Positions 11,067 to 24,282 are shown, counted from the stretch's first letter. The stretch is DNA of 64,000 bases from Himantopus leucocephalus (GCA_003993805.1 RSEF01000002.1:92113863-92177862), one strand, 5' to 3'. The notes: generated by a model from the sequence alone, not told the origin. Program-made: numbers and translations.

Positions 11067-13500
11067 ATCTTATGTGCACTCCACCATTATTAACTGGCAC
11101 TATCAAAACATCTCCAGCAGTTTTGATATTCTCTAAGTACGTGTGACAAGCCTCTGCAGTTTCTCTGTGCTGTCAGTGAAATTACTGGGAGGAGCTGTAG
11201 GTGTTCTACATCTGTTTAACTACAATGGCAGTTATAATTATAGTGGATTTGCTTAACTCTGATCACAATAACACAACTTTCATTTAAGTGAAAAATGAAT
11301 ATTAGTATTTAATAGTTATTTGCAGAGAAATGACATATTTCTATCAAAATGAAACCATCGCATACTGTGAAAGAGTCCAACTCAGGTAGCTGGAATAAAA
11401 GAACAATGCACAACAGTAAGAGTTTGAAGAACACTAATGATTTAGAGTCTGAATAAGGATACCATTACTAAACTGCAGGCAAAATCTGGAATGAAGAACA
11501 CTTTTTCTATTGCCTTTTTTTATAAAAGTAGCATAAAAGAAAGACAATTAAAAACTATAAAAAGGCTGGTACAACTTAGAACTAAGATAAAATTTGCATA
11601 TATGGCAAAATTGGGTTTTGTGATTTAATGGTTTAATTTAAAATGAAGATATTTTGGCATATTTAAGTTGTAGACTCATCCAAATTTGGCAGAACTTGAA
11701 AGGCATCCAATGATGCAGGTGAATTTTCTACTACTGACATCAGAAAAATAAATATTTTTTAAAATTAATAAAGAAACCAATATTTTGAAAAAGATAACAG
11801 TATAAATGCAGCACCTATATCACATGTGCTGAGACAAAGATCCCCTAAATATCCAGTGCAATTAAATATTTATGACAGTGTTCATGAGCAACATAGCATC
11901 ACTAAACACTAATCTGTGCTTATTTTTTTCTGTATTTCTAAAAATTGAGCATGTGTTGTTTTTCCATATTCAGCATAAGGCAGGGTGGGAGGTGGGGGTG
12001 AAGCAAGCCTTGCAGCACTGTATTTTTTAGAGAACACTTCTGTGACATTATATCTATATAGCTTGGACACAGAAGTCAATGATTTTTTCAACTTAAAAGC
12101 ATTTCAGAAAATATACAGCTTGACAACAGGGGCTTGTAACTGTTCTGCAAGTACAATAATTTAACATGAAGCAGCGAGGAATAACATCAACTTTATTATC
12201 TTTCTTCAATGTTTAGCACATTTTGTTTTGAAAAATTATGATCAGTTTCCAATGTGTTAGAAATTCTCATATGACTACTTGTGTATCTAGTTTTTCAAAT
12301 TCAAGTTCATCTAGTATGCACTATTGCCCTACCTTTAAATCTTATCCTGATCTCTTAACAAAATGACAAATTATGGCCTGCTCACTCCTTAGTCCAAATA
12401 AGGAATTTCAATTCTAATACTATATTCTAGCTGAATTGGAGAAGGAGGTTGTGCCTGTTTTTAAGCCATCATTTTGGCTGTTGTCACAGAACAGCAGAGT
12501 TATTTATTGCAAATGTGCAAAATAATTTGGAGCAGCCTCAAAATGCTGTTCTGAAAAATTCAGTCATTTGTGCATTATGAAATACTACCTGGACTGCTCC
12601 AGGGAGTAAAATACTTTAACCATAGATGTGATTCAGCACTGAAGCATTCTTCTACATCCTGTCCACTGGAACTAAGATGCTGTGAACTAAAATGGCTGCC
12701 TATGTGTGTGAGTAAACACTTAATGTCTGTTTTACTCTTCAGTACCAGATTTTATAACATGGGGTCGTTATGTTGCATTCTAGGAACATGCCAGCTGTGC
12801 ACCAAGTGGTTTTTCTTCACAGGCAAGCAGTGCTGAGGTAATAACTTAATACCCGAGTTCACCTGGTGGGTTGAATCCCTTGTGAAGGTACAAGAGGTAG
12901 CTGAAACAAAACTTTCATTTGAGGAAACATGGAAACAAACTGTTGCTCCAAAGCCCTTTGTATTTGAAAGATGCATGCAAGAATGCACAAATAATGCTAT
13001 CTCTGCAATTCAAGCTTTGCTCTTACATGTTTCCTTCTAGATTTTTGTGCTTTTAAGTGCAATTGGCTATTAGTCAATCTGTTGCTTTTTTCTTGCATGA
13101 AGTGTGTTCAGGTGCTTATAAGAGGTAGAACAGAAGCAACAATTTGCAAGATGCTTCCACCGTGGTATAAATCTGAGCTGATTTTCCTCCTCTTTCTTTT
13201 GATTTAATGATCACTATGTTACTGCCCTTTGAAGAACTTAAGGATCAAGCACATGTTTTAGTAACTTCAGGAAAATATTCTATACAGGGGTTGATCAGCC
13301 TGACTTTAGCATTGTACTCCCAATAGAGAACAGAGTTTGGATCTGCATAAGAAATATAACCTATCTTCCTCTTTGTCACTACTCCAATTCTTAGTAATTT
13401 CACTAATTACTTTATAAATGAAGAATCACTATCAAGTATATATTTAAAAATGAATTAACACATACTAGACTCTTTTCTATTTAGTAAGATCTTCAAAGGA
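11067..13500. other. Non-coding stretch, no gene seen
   Basis: AT-rich. Short open frames lack splice context and look accidental. Confidence 0.55.
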
Positions 13501-13843
13501 TAGAGATGTAGTAAATATTTAAAGATGTTTTATAAANAAGAGATGTAAATATTTTAAAGATGTTTTATAAATGACACATTTCTATATTAAAATTGATATT
13601 CATTGTGTAGACCATATTTGAAGAGATTAATTTGTTTTTAATGATTTTTTGTCTAATTTATTGATCAGAATACAGATATGATTTAGTANTAGAGATGTAG
13701 TAAATATTTAAAGATGTTTTATAAATGACACATTTCTATATTAAAATTTATATTCATTGTGTAGACCATATTTGAAGAGATTAATTTGGTTTTAATGATT
13801 TTTTTGTCTAATTTATTGATCAGAATACAGATATGATTTAGTA
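13501..13843. repeat. False tandem copies around two single Ns
   Basis: Three partial copies of one sequence stand in a row: 13501-13536, N at 13537, 13538-13688, N at 13689, 13690-13843. Copies two and three agree along about 150 bases with a few substitutions and single-base length changes. The copy borders fall on the Ns, which points to unmerged contig ends and not a genomic repeat. Confidence 0.9.
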
Positions 13844-16800
13844 GAAGTAAATGTTCTGCATCAGTCCTAAGCAGAATTATGTTATCTTACGCAATTAACT
13901 ATTGCCACCTTTTTTTGTACAGCAATTTTTCTTGCAACTGTCTATTGATAGTCAGTCTCCCTTTTGCTGCTGATGCATGATAACTGTGTGAAGAGTTCTC
14001 TTTCGTAACCTAAGTAGTCTACCTGTTCTTACTAGAGTTTCATTACCTACTACATCATAGAAAAAGTTCAACACAAAATTAATGCCCCAGTTCCACCAGA
14101 AACTTTGCACTTCTGGGAAAACTAGAGAATATTGGAAAAGCTGTGAAGTAGAAAATCATTCACATTCATTGGCTGAGTTCTGCTATGCCTTCATAGAGTG
14201 ACTATCTCACTGCCAGTAAGTCATTTGCCATTTAAAGATAGACTGATAAATTCTGTTAGGCTGTTCTGATAAGAAAAAGAGCTAATACAGCTAATGTACT
14301 TGGCCTATTTAGTGCTGCTTTGGAGTACGGGTAACTTCAGCCTTAATAATTTAAAAAGACACACAGTCTTAAAGGCTGATGTTATATCTCTCTGAACAAA
14401 CAAAAATGCCATAGTGGCAATTTTCTTTATATTTCTTAGGAATATAGTAAATTATTAGGAATTAAGTAAATTTAAACAAAAATTATCTGAGGATTATTTT
14501 TAACTGTTGTTACAAATCTGAGTCGTTATAAATTGTGGTTTGTTACAAGTCGTATTATAAGTCACTGTTCCAAATCAAAGTTGATGTATACCAAAAGTAC
14601 ACTTTTAATTGTACCTCGAATTCTAATTTGTTCCTATTGCCTAGACTAGCTATTGATTTCAAGGAAACTGGTATGGATCTCAGGGCAAAATCTCATCAAA
14701 ACTTGCAAAATCCTTTCCGAAGTTCATCATATTAATTAAATTGGTCTTTTTTTTTCACTTCTGGAGTGCTATATTAACAGAATTACAGATTCTGTTACAC
14801 CTAGAAAATCCATTTACATCCATCTTTTGTATTATTCTCTTCATCACCTATCTATAAAGTTTTTTTTTTCCTCTTCTGCACCACCTAAATGCTTTAAGCA
14901 GCTTCCATTGTTTTGGTTTTTTAACCTTCAAACTGCACTACTTCTATTCTTCTGGTCGTTTTTAAAGTTTGAATTTGTATGAATCTATTTCATAACAGTA
15001 ATAATCTTCCCTAAATGAGCTATCCAACTGGGATACAAAGGAGCTGTGCTATGCCCTCATCTTTGAGATGAGGTCGAGAAGTCTGATCTCAAGGCTGCCA
15101 GGTGCTGAATGAAAAGCCTGAATGCAGGGCAGTACTTATCAATGAGGTAATAGGTTATGCAAGTGAAGGGACCCAAGCAATGAAGTAAAATGATCAGAAA
15201 TCTAGTGGAGAGAAAAGACTGTGGGAGGTAAATAGCTTAGTAGGATATTTGGGTCAATCAAAATTTCTAATGCTCTAATTTTGAAGCACTCCATTTCATA
15301 ATGAGATGACATGACCTGATATTGCGAGACTTAGTCAATCTATTCCAGTGTAAATGACTTTATCATGTTTCTTTTCATTGCAAGACAGCATTACATGCTG
15401 ACTTTCAATGCTTTGTTCTTTCCTATTTCATCATGGCTTGCTGAGATATAAATCATTTTTTATTGCTGTGCCCACAGGCTATTTACTCTTTCATCATGTT
15501 GTTATTAAACTTCAGTCTTGTTTCTTGTATGTTAGCTGTCACCAGGTCATATGTTTATTTGAAAGAAACTTACAAAATGGGCTGAATGGTGGTTCTTCAG
15601 ACAACTGATAATGTTTTGTACTTTGAGGGGTCAGGCTTATTGCCAGGTAAATTGTGGTTTGAAAGGGAGTTACCAAAAGCAGCTTAGATAAAGCATAGAT
15701 AATTTATAGTCCACTGGCGAGTTCAAAGCCTACATTTTTTATGGGCTGTAGTCTATTTTATTTTGGGAAAAAAAAAACAAAGTGTAGGTTAGTGTGTGCC
15801 CCATCTAAGTGTTTGAAAACTCTCAGCTCTTAACAAGACTAATTTAACGTTCAAAAACTTGACTGTCAAACAAAAGTACATCGTCACTACTGATCCAGAT
15901 GAAGGAGAGTGAAACAGTAGCTTACAATTCTAATGATAAACAATGTGTTTATCATTAGGTGGCTTAAATAGGAGGGACGGGAAAATCCTTTATAATATAT
16001 TTTGCATAATTACTTAATTTTTTTTAAAGTATATAGAAAATTTTATGTCCATGTGCCCATATGTAGATATTGGTGCCTATTGCCATATAGGTCACATTTG
16101 ATCTATATTTTTATTCTGGGCCACAGTGGTTGATGATTTAGAAAACTGATCTGCTGGATCCAAAGATTTCTGATCCTTATTTTCTCACTCAAATTCCTCA
16201 AGCCCAAGTATTTCTTGATGCAGGCCCTCTGTTAGCTGTGGTTCAAGGTCCTCTGGCCTCTTCCAGTCTTCTAAGGCTGACTTTTATCTCATGACTCCCA
16301 GACTTCATTTGTTGATTCAATGAGTTCAATGAAGAAGTTAAGACCTTCCCCTCCCACTCGCAATCAAAAAACAAGCAAAAAACCGAAACAAAATAACCCT
16401 CACCTTATTGGCCTTCCTAACTTGAGACTTCCAAAAATTCTTGTCTATTGCAAGTTGGACACCACATTCCTGGACTGTTTTCTCTTATAGCTTCTTTTAA
16501 TTGGGACTAGAGGAGTAACTAGTCTGTAGAGACTAATATCTTGATTCCTGTCTGTAACCTTTTTTTTTTTCCTTGTCTTTGTCCTTGGAAAGGAGTACTC
16601 TTTGTGTGTGTATGTGTCTGGAGGTGGTCTGTCCAAACCTGTGGAGCCGACACATCATTGTTGTCAACTACATGGTGGCACTGAACAAGTGCTCATTTAA
16701 AATACTTCTGTTACTCCTGATTGATGTTATCTACAAGTGTGGAAAACAGAGGGTAAGGTTTTGCATTACAGCTAAACCAATTTACAGTATCACTTGTTCC

Positions 16801-17389
16801 TGCCTCTGGCCAGCCTCGCTTTTCCTCTTACTGGTCCTGTTACTCCTGCTGCACCCTTCAGAAAACAAAATAAGCAGAAAATGACTTGCTTTGGTTAAAC
16901 CTGCTCACAAATGTCAAAACTGACATCAGGTGCAAGCACTGGAATCTAATGGCAGTAACCGTTAGATTGGCACAACTGTAACATTGAGTTTTACCCTGGG
17001 CAACCCTTGGAGGACCTGCCATGGTTGACCTGATGTGACTTAAGAGAGAAAATAAAGGAGATTTAAAGTTCTTCTTCTACAGGCAAATGACCATAAAGTC
17101 CAAGACTGTTAATCTATTTCATTTTGTGTGTCATACCATTAAATGAAGATTAGTACTTGGGAGGATTAACACAAGCACTTGGTTACGTTCCTGATAACAT
17201 AAGTAAAAGTAGGCCAAATTTTTTAAAACTACTGAATATTACAGCTTATACTCACATTCTTATAACAGGATACTGAATAGAAACAATGTGAAGGCAAGAA
17301 TCCTGTCAACATAATAACATTTAATTTACATAAGGAATGTAAAACACAAAGAATGACTTAACAGTAAATTCTTATTTTAACCCTGAGTT
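13844..17389. other. Non-coding stretch, no gene seen
   Basis: No gene recognised in 3.5 kb. It holds a perfect hairpin at 15930-15958 and poly-A and poly-T runs. The 103-codon frame at 16573-16884 is leucine-rich low complexity and has no supporting context. Confidence 0.5.
15930..15958. repeat. Perfect inverted repeat, 13-bp arms
   Basis: CTAATGATAAACA is followed by a 3-base ATG spacer and then TGTTTATCATTAG, the exact reverse complement. Each arm holds a forkhead-like TGTTTA core and overlaps a GATA-like TGATAA core. Confidence 0.9.
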
Positions 17390-17394
17390 GATGA
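17390..17394. repeat. Possible target-site duplication (GATGA), left
   Basis: GATGA precedes the proposed LTR and recurs at 17858-17862. The boundary was chosen to fit, so the support is moderate. Confidence 0.45.
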
Positions 17395-17857
17395 TGTGTG
17401 AGCCGACACAGGCAGGATGCAGGAACAACCACAAAACCAGGGATGACAGGCAAAGAACAAATTTAATCCTGATACCTCGCAGACCTGGGAATCTCCAAAG
17501 CAGCACCCAGGCAGAGGCATGCAAGCGGGGGATGCAGGCATCACGGAGCAAGAGAGTCCTTGTTAGCAAGAGAGAGAGTGAGAGAGCATCTGAACCTGCT
17601 GTTCTTGCCTGTATTTCAGGGCTTCAAGCAGGCGTAGTTTTCCACTGTGCTTTGATGTTCTCCCGCAGCAGGCATGTTTGATAAGGTGCCTCTAAGTCCA
17701 TCACAGGCCTATGTTATCTAACTGCAGATATTCTACTTGTTGAGCACATAAGACTAAACAACGATCAGTGTGATATATATGTTTTCCAACACACCATGTG
17801 TAAGTCACTTGAGCTTGTTTACAATCCTCCTCACTGATCTTCCATTACTTTCCCACA
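17395..17857 (-). mobile_element. Probable solo ERV LTR
   Basis: Read on the minus strand, this 463-bp block begins TGTGGGAAAG and ends GGCTCACACA, giving TG...CA ends with a short TGTG/CACA inverted repeat. It has an ATTAAA polyadenylation signal about 67 bases before its end (plus-strand 17462-17467), then T-rich and G/T-rich sequence typical of U5. A CT-rich pyrimidine tract around 17555-17590 lies upstream. GATGA flanks both sides. The family was not identified. No internal retroviral sequence adjoins it. Confidence 0.5.
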
Positions 17858-17862
17858 GATGA
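17858..17862. repeat. Possible target-site duplication (GATGA), right
   Basis: Matches 17390-17394 directly after the proposed LTR edge. Confidence 0.45.
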
Positions 17863-18548
17863 AGAAAAGTATCTTGAACCAAATGATTCATTTGTCATTT
17901 AATTGCTCAATTAATAAAGTGAGGATGATGCTTTATAGGACAAAAAGCTAAATACAGCTGAAGTGTTTGATCCAGGAAGAAATCTGAAGCTGGAATAAGA
18001 GAAGACAAATAGATGCATCTTAATTGCTGAAATTGTATTAACAAGCTTTACCAACAACTGATGAAACTGAGAAATGTTAGCAATTTGCTTTGTATTAGCT
18101 TCCCATATTGTACAAACTTACCTAGAACACAGACTGGTTTCTTAATTCCAACTTAATTTGTACTGTGGCTTATGCACAGTTAAAAATTAAGGCTTCAGTT
18201 TGTCTCTTACTTTAAGAATTGCAATCTCAAGTGACAAGGCAAGGGAAAGGTTAAGGAATAGATATGAAAGCTATTGCAAGGAAAATAACTTGCAACTCTG
18301 CTCTATTTGTGTAGTTTAATTCAAATCAAGATTGAAGAAAGCTATCGGTTTATTAACAACTGGTAATTAACTGACATTCAATGAACTATGCATTCAGGAT
18401 CAGTAATGCAACAAATAAATCATGATACTGGACACTTAAAAGTGTTACAACAACAAATTTCTTAACACCATTATAGAACTGATCCCAAAAAGCGCGACCT
18501 TACCCTCACACTCATTCAGCAGGTGTGGGTTGCAGGTCCCTATCCCCT
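17863..18548. other. Non-coding stretch, no gene seen
   Basis: Nothing recognised. A GTAAG-like donor on the minus strand near 18117 is not backed by an open frame. Confidence 0.5.
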
Positions 18549-18648
18549 CTTCAGGGAAGATGGTGGTGTCCCTGCCCATGGCAGGGGGATTGGAACTAGA
18601 TGATTTTTAAGGTCCCTTCCAACCTAGACCATTCTGTGATTCTATGAG
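18549..18648 (+). mobile_element. CR1 LINE 3' tip
   Basis: This has the standard CR1 tail: CCCTGCCCATGGCAGGGGG, TTGGAACTAGATGATTTTTA, GGTCCCTTCCAACC and the terminal ATTCTGTGATTCTATGA octamer repeat. It is a heavily 5'-truncated insertion, as is usual for this family. Confidence 0.93.
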
Positions 18649-19201
18649 TGGCCCTGTATACACCAGCTCCCGTGCCACTGTAGCCTTCCCAGCCCAGCTT
18701 CTGATCCTGTTGCTCTCCAGACCCTGCTAACAAACACAGACTATGGTGAGAAAGCCCCCACAGCCATAGGCACCCCAGGCCGGGGGTGCCGCATGTTGAC
18801 CCGTGTTGCCAGCACCCAGCCGGATGCAGGACCCTTGGGGATGCTCCTTTGTACCTCTTCTGGCATTGCAGTGTGACAAGGAAAGAGCTGGCAGTGCCCA
18901 TCCAGACCCTGGCTGCGGCCACTGCCACTCCAGGGTCTCTCCCCACCATTACAAATTTTCATGCTTCATTTATACTTCTCTTCACGCTGACTTTTTTTCT
19001 CAAAAGCCTCTTGGTAGTTATCTGGCAGCTCTTAAATCTGCCTGACAGCCCTCTTCCTCTCAGACATGATCAGTTTGGTGTTGATTACCTCTTGAATAGT
19101 TTTGGCTTTTGAGCCATGCACCCTGCGTATGTTTACCCTCCTATCCCAACAGCAGCAGCCATCCAGGCCATTTGCCAAGAGTAGGATATGTGGACTCCCC
19201 T
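18649..19201. other. GC-richer island, no gene recognised
   Basis: From about 18650 to 18950 the sequence is clearly richer in G and C than its flanks and has CC/GG-rich blocks. Several overlapping open frames of 70-117 codons exist on both strands, which is what GC-rich non-coding DNA produces. None shows a domain I recognise. It could be an unrecognised repeat or an exon. Confidence 0.4.
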
Positions 19202-19311
19202 ACTGATCCCCATTTTATGGATGGAAGAATCAAGGCAAGAAGGTTTTCTGAGGGACATAATGATTGCAAGTGAGGGTAGATTCCAGACTCATAGCCTAGC
19301 ACTGTGTTTGC
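19202..19311 (+). mobile_element. MIR-like ancient SINE fossil
   Basis: CCCCATTTTATGGATGGAAG, then AAGGCAAGAAGGTT, then GATTGCAAGTGAGGGTAGA and TTCCAGACTCATAGC follow the block order of the MIR 3' half (CCCATTTTACAGATGAGGAA, CTGAGGC, GGTT, then a TTCGAACCC-like segment). It is diverged and judged by eye. The 160-codon frame that overlaps it (19188-19670) is therefore unlikely to be a gene. Confidence 0.4.
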
Positions 19312-22300
19312 CAGCTGAAATGGAGATGTCGGGGCCAAGAGGACTTTGGAGAGTGGAAAGGGAATTTAGTTGCCTTTTTAGCCAGCCAAGGAGTTTGGAC
19401 TGTAATAGGGAAAGCAATGTAGCCAAGCAAAACTACCATGGGAGAGAGACAACCCCGCTATATTCCCAACAGGATGCTGCAGCGATGCTCCTCTCAGCTT
19501 GGCGTCTGCTGGCCAGTCTGAGGGACAAATTCATCTTCTGTCTTGGTAACACCAATATAAGGAGACAGTTTCCACCTCTCCTTTCTCTTATTGCAAAACT
19601 TCCAAGCAAAGCCTGTCATAAGACTTATGGAGCCCACTCCAGCACTGATATTGCTGTGCCTTACTGCTGAGACCTCACGGACTTCAGTGAGAATGAGCTA
19701 TCGGAACAGTTTTAGGAGATCTGGATCTGGGAGATTGCCTGCTATAAATCATGGATTAGAATCGCTGTCTAGACCTGTTTAGAAGGCTCCAATGCAACAT
19801 AAAAGGAGGTGATTTTTTTACCATTGATATAGATCTTAACGTTTGGAGTTACTTAACAATACGTCAGAGGAGTATGTGGCTTAATTCTTTGACAGATCTG
19901 AGCCGTTTTATAGGTATATTGTATATCTATAATTTATAGACACTTATTGACCATCAAAACCTTACGAGTTTTTTTCCCTTTCCTTTTATCTCACAAATAC
20001 TGTACTATTTTCTTCCATCTGTTTACAACAACGTTTTTCTCTGTTTTCTCATTGGGTCGGTTCAACCTCAACCCTTTTTTTTTTTTTTTAAGAGAAGATA
20101 GTCTATTAGAAAAGAAGCAAAACCATAACCAAATGAACCGGTGGAGCAAGTAATATTCTGTAGCTTGCCCCACTACTAGCCTTTTTGTCATGAATGGAAA
20201 GCCTAAGGGTGTGTCTAACTTAGATTTCATCTCTTTATTCTCTGTCTGCTAGGAATGCCATTATAGGAACTTGTCAGTGCCTAATGTGCTACCATAATTG
20301 ATTCACCTGTACAGCTGGAATTGGACTAAACTGTTCATTTACTCTGCTGAAGTGCCAACTGTACAAGAGTAGGAAATGTTATGTTTAGAAGAAATGCTTG
20401 TGTCTCTGGAATCAGAAAGTTTCACTATACTCAGCAAAATCAATTTAATTGTTGAAGTCTAAAAAAATTACCTTCAGGTATAGGGGCTATTATGCTTGAA
20501 AAAAACTATTTCTTTTTTTTTAAAGAAACTGCCTTCCATTAGAACTATATGTTGCCTAGAGGCAGTAGGTAGAATGACAGGTGTATTTGCTTTTTGGGAA
20601 TAAGCAGCTATGCAAGGCAGCACTGATCTTACAATGTGATGCATAAATGCAGGTGATTTAGGAATGTTCACAGTAAGAAATAATCGTGTTCGTAACACCA
20701 CTCAAAGAACAATTTTGTGTAGACAACTTTAGTAGAGCAGGATTTTTAGTCTCTTAAAACAAATCTAAATCAGAGTTCTAATTTTACTCTCATGGTATCC
20801 CCATATCTAGAAAGCCAGTTTTAGGACCTCAGCATAGTTTACCTCTAGCCTCAAGCTGTTAGCATGTTGGGTTTCAAATGACAGTTGGAAGTATCTCATA
20901 TCTCCATAATACTTACTTTTAAATAAATTTAGCACCTGTGCCAATCTTTTATTTGCATCAAAATAATAACTTAATTGCTTCCTTGTATTTATATTTAACT
21001 TAAAGTAAATGAAACTAATAGTGGTGGCTTTATTTAGCCATTGTAAGAGTAGGCAGAAATTAGCCAACAACTTGGTTTATCTTTAACTGGGTCTGCTGTT
21101 ATCACATTCATTTAATTAAACTTGCTGGATCTGAACCTAGGTTTAACCCAAGTTTGCATTTACACGTTGAAAGGTCAATGCATTGGCCAAGTTTTGAAAC
21201 TCATTCTTTCTAGGTTTGGCAGCATGTGTATATAGCAGAGCAACCTTTTTCTGTCCCGTGTCGCAGTTAGAAGGGGCCTAATAAATGTTGCCTTATTTAA
21301 AGTGCTTTTATTCTTAGGTCACTACAGGTTGTTTTTATTATGAATTTCCATGCCCCACGTTAAATGTACAGAGGTCTTTATTTCATGGTATTTATCTGTT
21401 ATTTCATGCATTGCTTATGGACAACTCAAACAATGAAACAAATAAATCCCTCTGCCATTTTAAAGTAGGTAAAACATACCTGAAAATTAGCAGTAACCCA
21501 CTTTCCCACAGATATTTAAGGACAATGGAAATTAATACTGAAAGACTGACTAAAATAATTGCTGATGCGTTCCTAAAATTCTCTCTTCTCCCAAGATGAT
21601 CCATTGAACTGAGCGGACAGCTTGTCAACACAGTAATTAACTAAAGAAAATAGAGCAGTAGGCAAACACAAATTGCTGTGCAACGGTACTTCAAAGACAT
21701 CTATCAGGTGCATTTAAATGATTAGCAACATAACACAATAAATGTTTAGTTGCAGTGAACTGATGGGTGAGAGGTTGTGGAGACTTGCTGAGAGGTTCCA
21801 CAGGTGGATGAATTAATTTCAGCTTCTGGGGCTCACAGTGTTGCTCTCAGAGTTACCCACAAAAGTACAGCTTAACTCTTGGAAAGTACCTTATGGAAGT
21901 GTCAAAAATGCAATGCAGGGAGAGACTTAACCATTGAGCACATCTTTGTTACGCTACTAGAGCGTTTTTTGGGATCATTCAGCGCAGAGATTGTTAGCTG
22001 TCAGGCTAATTCTGCGGGTGTGATGGCACACGATTTAGAGTGTGCATCAGGGTGCCTTTGCATTTTGTCTAGTCCTGAGAAGAGATCTACTTCTGCCTTC
22101 AGAAGATTGTGCAGATCTATCCAGACAGAATCAAGGATGTATGTCCATTTTTCCATTCCACGTAATGCTTCTCAGTGCATAACCCTATAAGCTTACTGCT
22201 AATTAGTCAAAAAATAATGTAGACTAATTGCGTACGTTAGGGTTTGGGTTCATAAGCATGTGTTGACTGCTTTGTGTTTGTCTGACACTACAAAGCAGCT

Positions 22301-24227
22301 TTAATCCAGTGCAACAGTTTTGGACAGTGCCTACCCCAACGAGGTTCCCTTTCACTTTGGTTTCCCAGATCCTTCTGTAAGAGACAAGATCTCTTAACAG
22401 CTGACTGTGCCGAGTGCTTTGTACTGGTCTGATGAACTGTCTCTGAAATTTGAAATGAACAGAGAAATAGCCATTGATTTTATAAATCTTCATATCACAT
22501 GAGTTATCATATGGGTTGCTTGCTGTTTTCTGGTTTTGACATTGTTTTTAATAACAGAAGGAATTCCCAGCTGGAGAGTTTAGAAATAATAACGAAACTG
22601 TGAACTCATGTCAGTGACTGAAAGGCAAAAAGAACATTGTAAGGATGTTATCTCATACTTCAAATGTTCAACCTAAGAAATTCAGAGATAATGCTACCCT
22701 GAAAAACTTGTAATAACCAGAGGAGAAAAGAAGGAAATCAAGTCAGAAGGTAGCCTTAACGACTTTAAGACAACCTTATCTCTTTCCCTCAGTGGCAACA
22801 CAAAGAAGAGGAAAGAGAAAGAAGCAGAAATTAGAAAAAATAATATTTGAACATAGTTGTGGGCAAAAACCATGCTTATGTTCTAGTTATAAACACAGGA
22901 GGATTTCAGTTTTAGTATATTTATTTGTCTATGACCTATTACAGAAAAAAATAAGAAAGGGAGGCCAGAAAGTACCTGAGAAGGTATGAGTTCTTTGAAT
23001 AATGAGGATTGAGGTGACTGCATGAACAATAAAACTCTCCAAAACATGTTCTGCTAAAACATCTTGCAGTGAAACTAGAGAATTCTTGTTTTCTTTGGAA
23101 TAAGAATTAAATCAGCGTCTGCTCCAAATTGGAGAAAGTTGCAGAGAATTGACAGAAAGTATCAGATGGAGCCCCTCAAATAGTACTGTAAATAGGAGCT
23201 AGTAAAATCCATGACTTCAGGATTAATTTGGCTGCAGAAGTCAGATGAAATACTATACTTAAAATAATGTGAATATGTGTGAAATAACAACAACCACAGC
23301 AAAATTATTGTTACCTGTAACAGCTGTCCTAATTCTTGCAGATCCTTTCAGTACAGAACAGGATATGAAAAAAATGTTGTGTAAAAGTCTGACTTCAGAA
23401 GAATGAATCATTCTTCTTCAGGATTCAGGTTGAGACTTCCACTAGGAGTATATCTTCTGCTGGATTTTGAAAGCAGGCTTCCCACTTTACAAATAAACTG
23501 GAGAGAAAACAATAAAGCGCCTACAAAAGATAAATACCAATACCTGCCCATGAGGCCACAAAGGACTTATATACCTGATATCCCATGGCATAAAAAGGCA
23601 GCAAAAGCTCTTTGTCTTTCAGTGTCTTCCAGCTTTATATTCTGAGGGAATGGAAGTCATTCAAAGGAAATCCTAGCTTTTGGAGAGAAATAGTCTGCTT
23701 TTTTGTATAGGTTTTAATGATCCCTCATCTCAGCTTTTTGTTGAAAGAATATGGACCTTCCTGATTTTTTTCACAGACCTTGACTTCCTTTGTGGTGAAA
23801 TTACAGATATTCTTAAAGCCTACAGAAATACATTTCATTGATGAGCACTGTCATCAGGGGTGGCAATATGAGTCATAGTGTGCAAACTGATGGGGGCAAT
23901 TTCTTTTGCATGAAATAACCTCTTATTTCATGACTCAGAAAGATAGAACCCTCCTAACTTTGAGGCGTGTGCTCAAAGTTGAGACTTCATATTTAGCTTC
24001 GATTTTTCTGGTTTGTTTTTTTTTTTCAGCCTCCACTGCTAATTACGTATAGAGAAGAAAAACGACTATTATGCTGTCATGCAAACTTCAAGTGCTCAAA
24101 GCTTATAAGCCAACTTCCCTTAAATCGTCATGAAAATGATCTCATTAAAATTCAGAAGATTGACATGGTCTACAATTAAGAAAGACAGAGAGACAAACTT
24201 CCCACTTTCTGGTTTATTTGTTTTTTT
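19312..24227. other. Mostly non-coding stretch
   Basis: No firm gene. A weak 30-base candidate exon on the minus strand at 23315-23344 has a CAG|GTAACA donor but a poor acceptor. The minus-strand frame at 20807-21070 has protein-like composition but no splice signals. Sequence at about 21600-21760 could be a conserved non-coding element. A poly-T run lies at 20074-20089. Confidence 0.4.
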
Positions 24228-24237
24228 NNNNNNNNNN
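24228..24237. other. Assembly gap, 10 Ns
   Basis: Ten Ns between a T run and a CR1 fragment. The length is a placeholder. Confidence 0.95.
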
Positions 24238-24282
24238 CTAAACAGCCCCAGCTCCCTCAGCCTCTCCTCATAAGACTTGTAA
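24238..24282 (-). mobile_element. CR1 LINE remnant at gap edge
   Basis: CAGCCCCAGCTCCCTCAGCC followed by TCTCCTCATAAGACTTG is the reverse complement of a conserved segment of CR1. It abuts the gap, so most of the element is absent from the assembly. Confidence 0.8.

Noticed and set aside
19188..19670. 160-codon plus-strand frame
   Set aside because: It overlaps a MIR-like fossil, has no splice sites and shows no recognisable domain.
20807..21070. 87-codon minus-strand frame with protein-like composition
   Set aside because: There is no acceptor with a pyrimidine tract and no donor at a sensible place; chance frames of this size are expected in AT-rich DNA.
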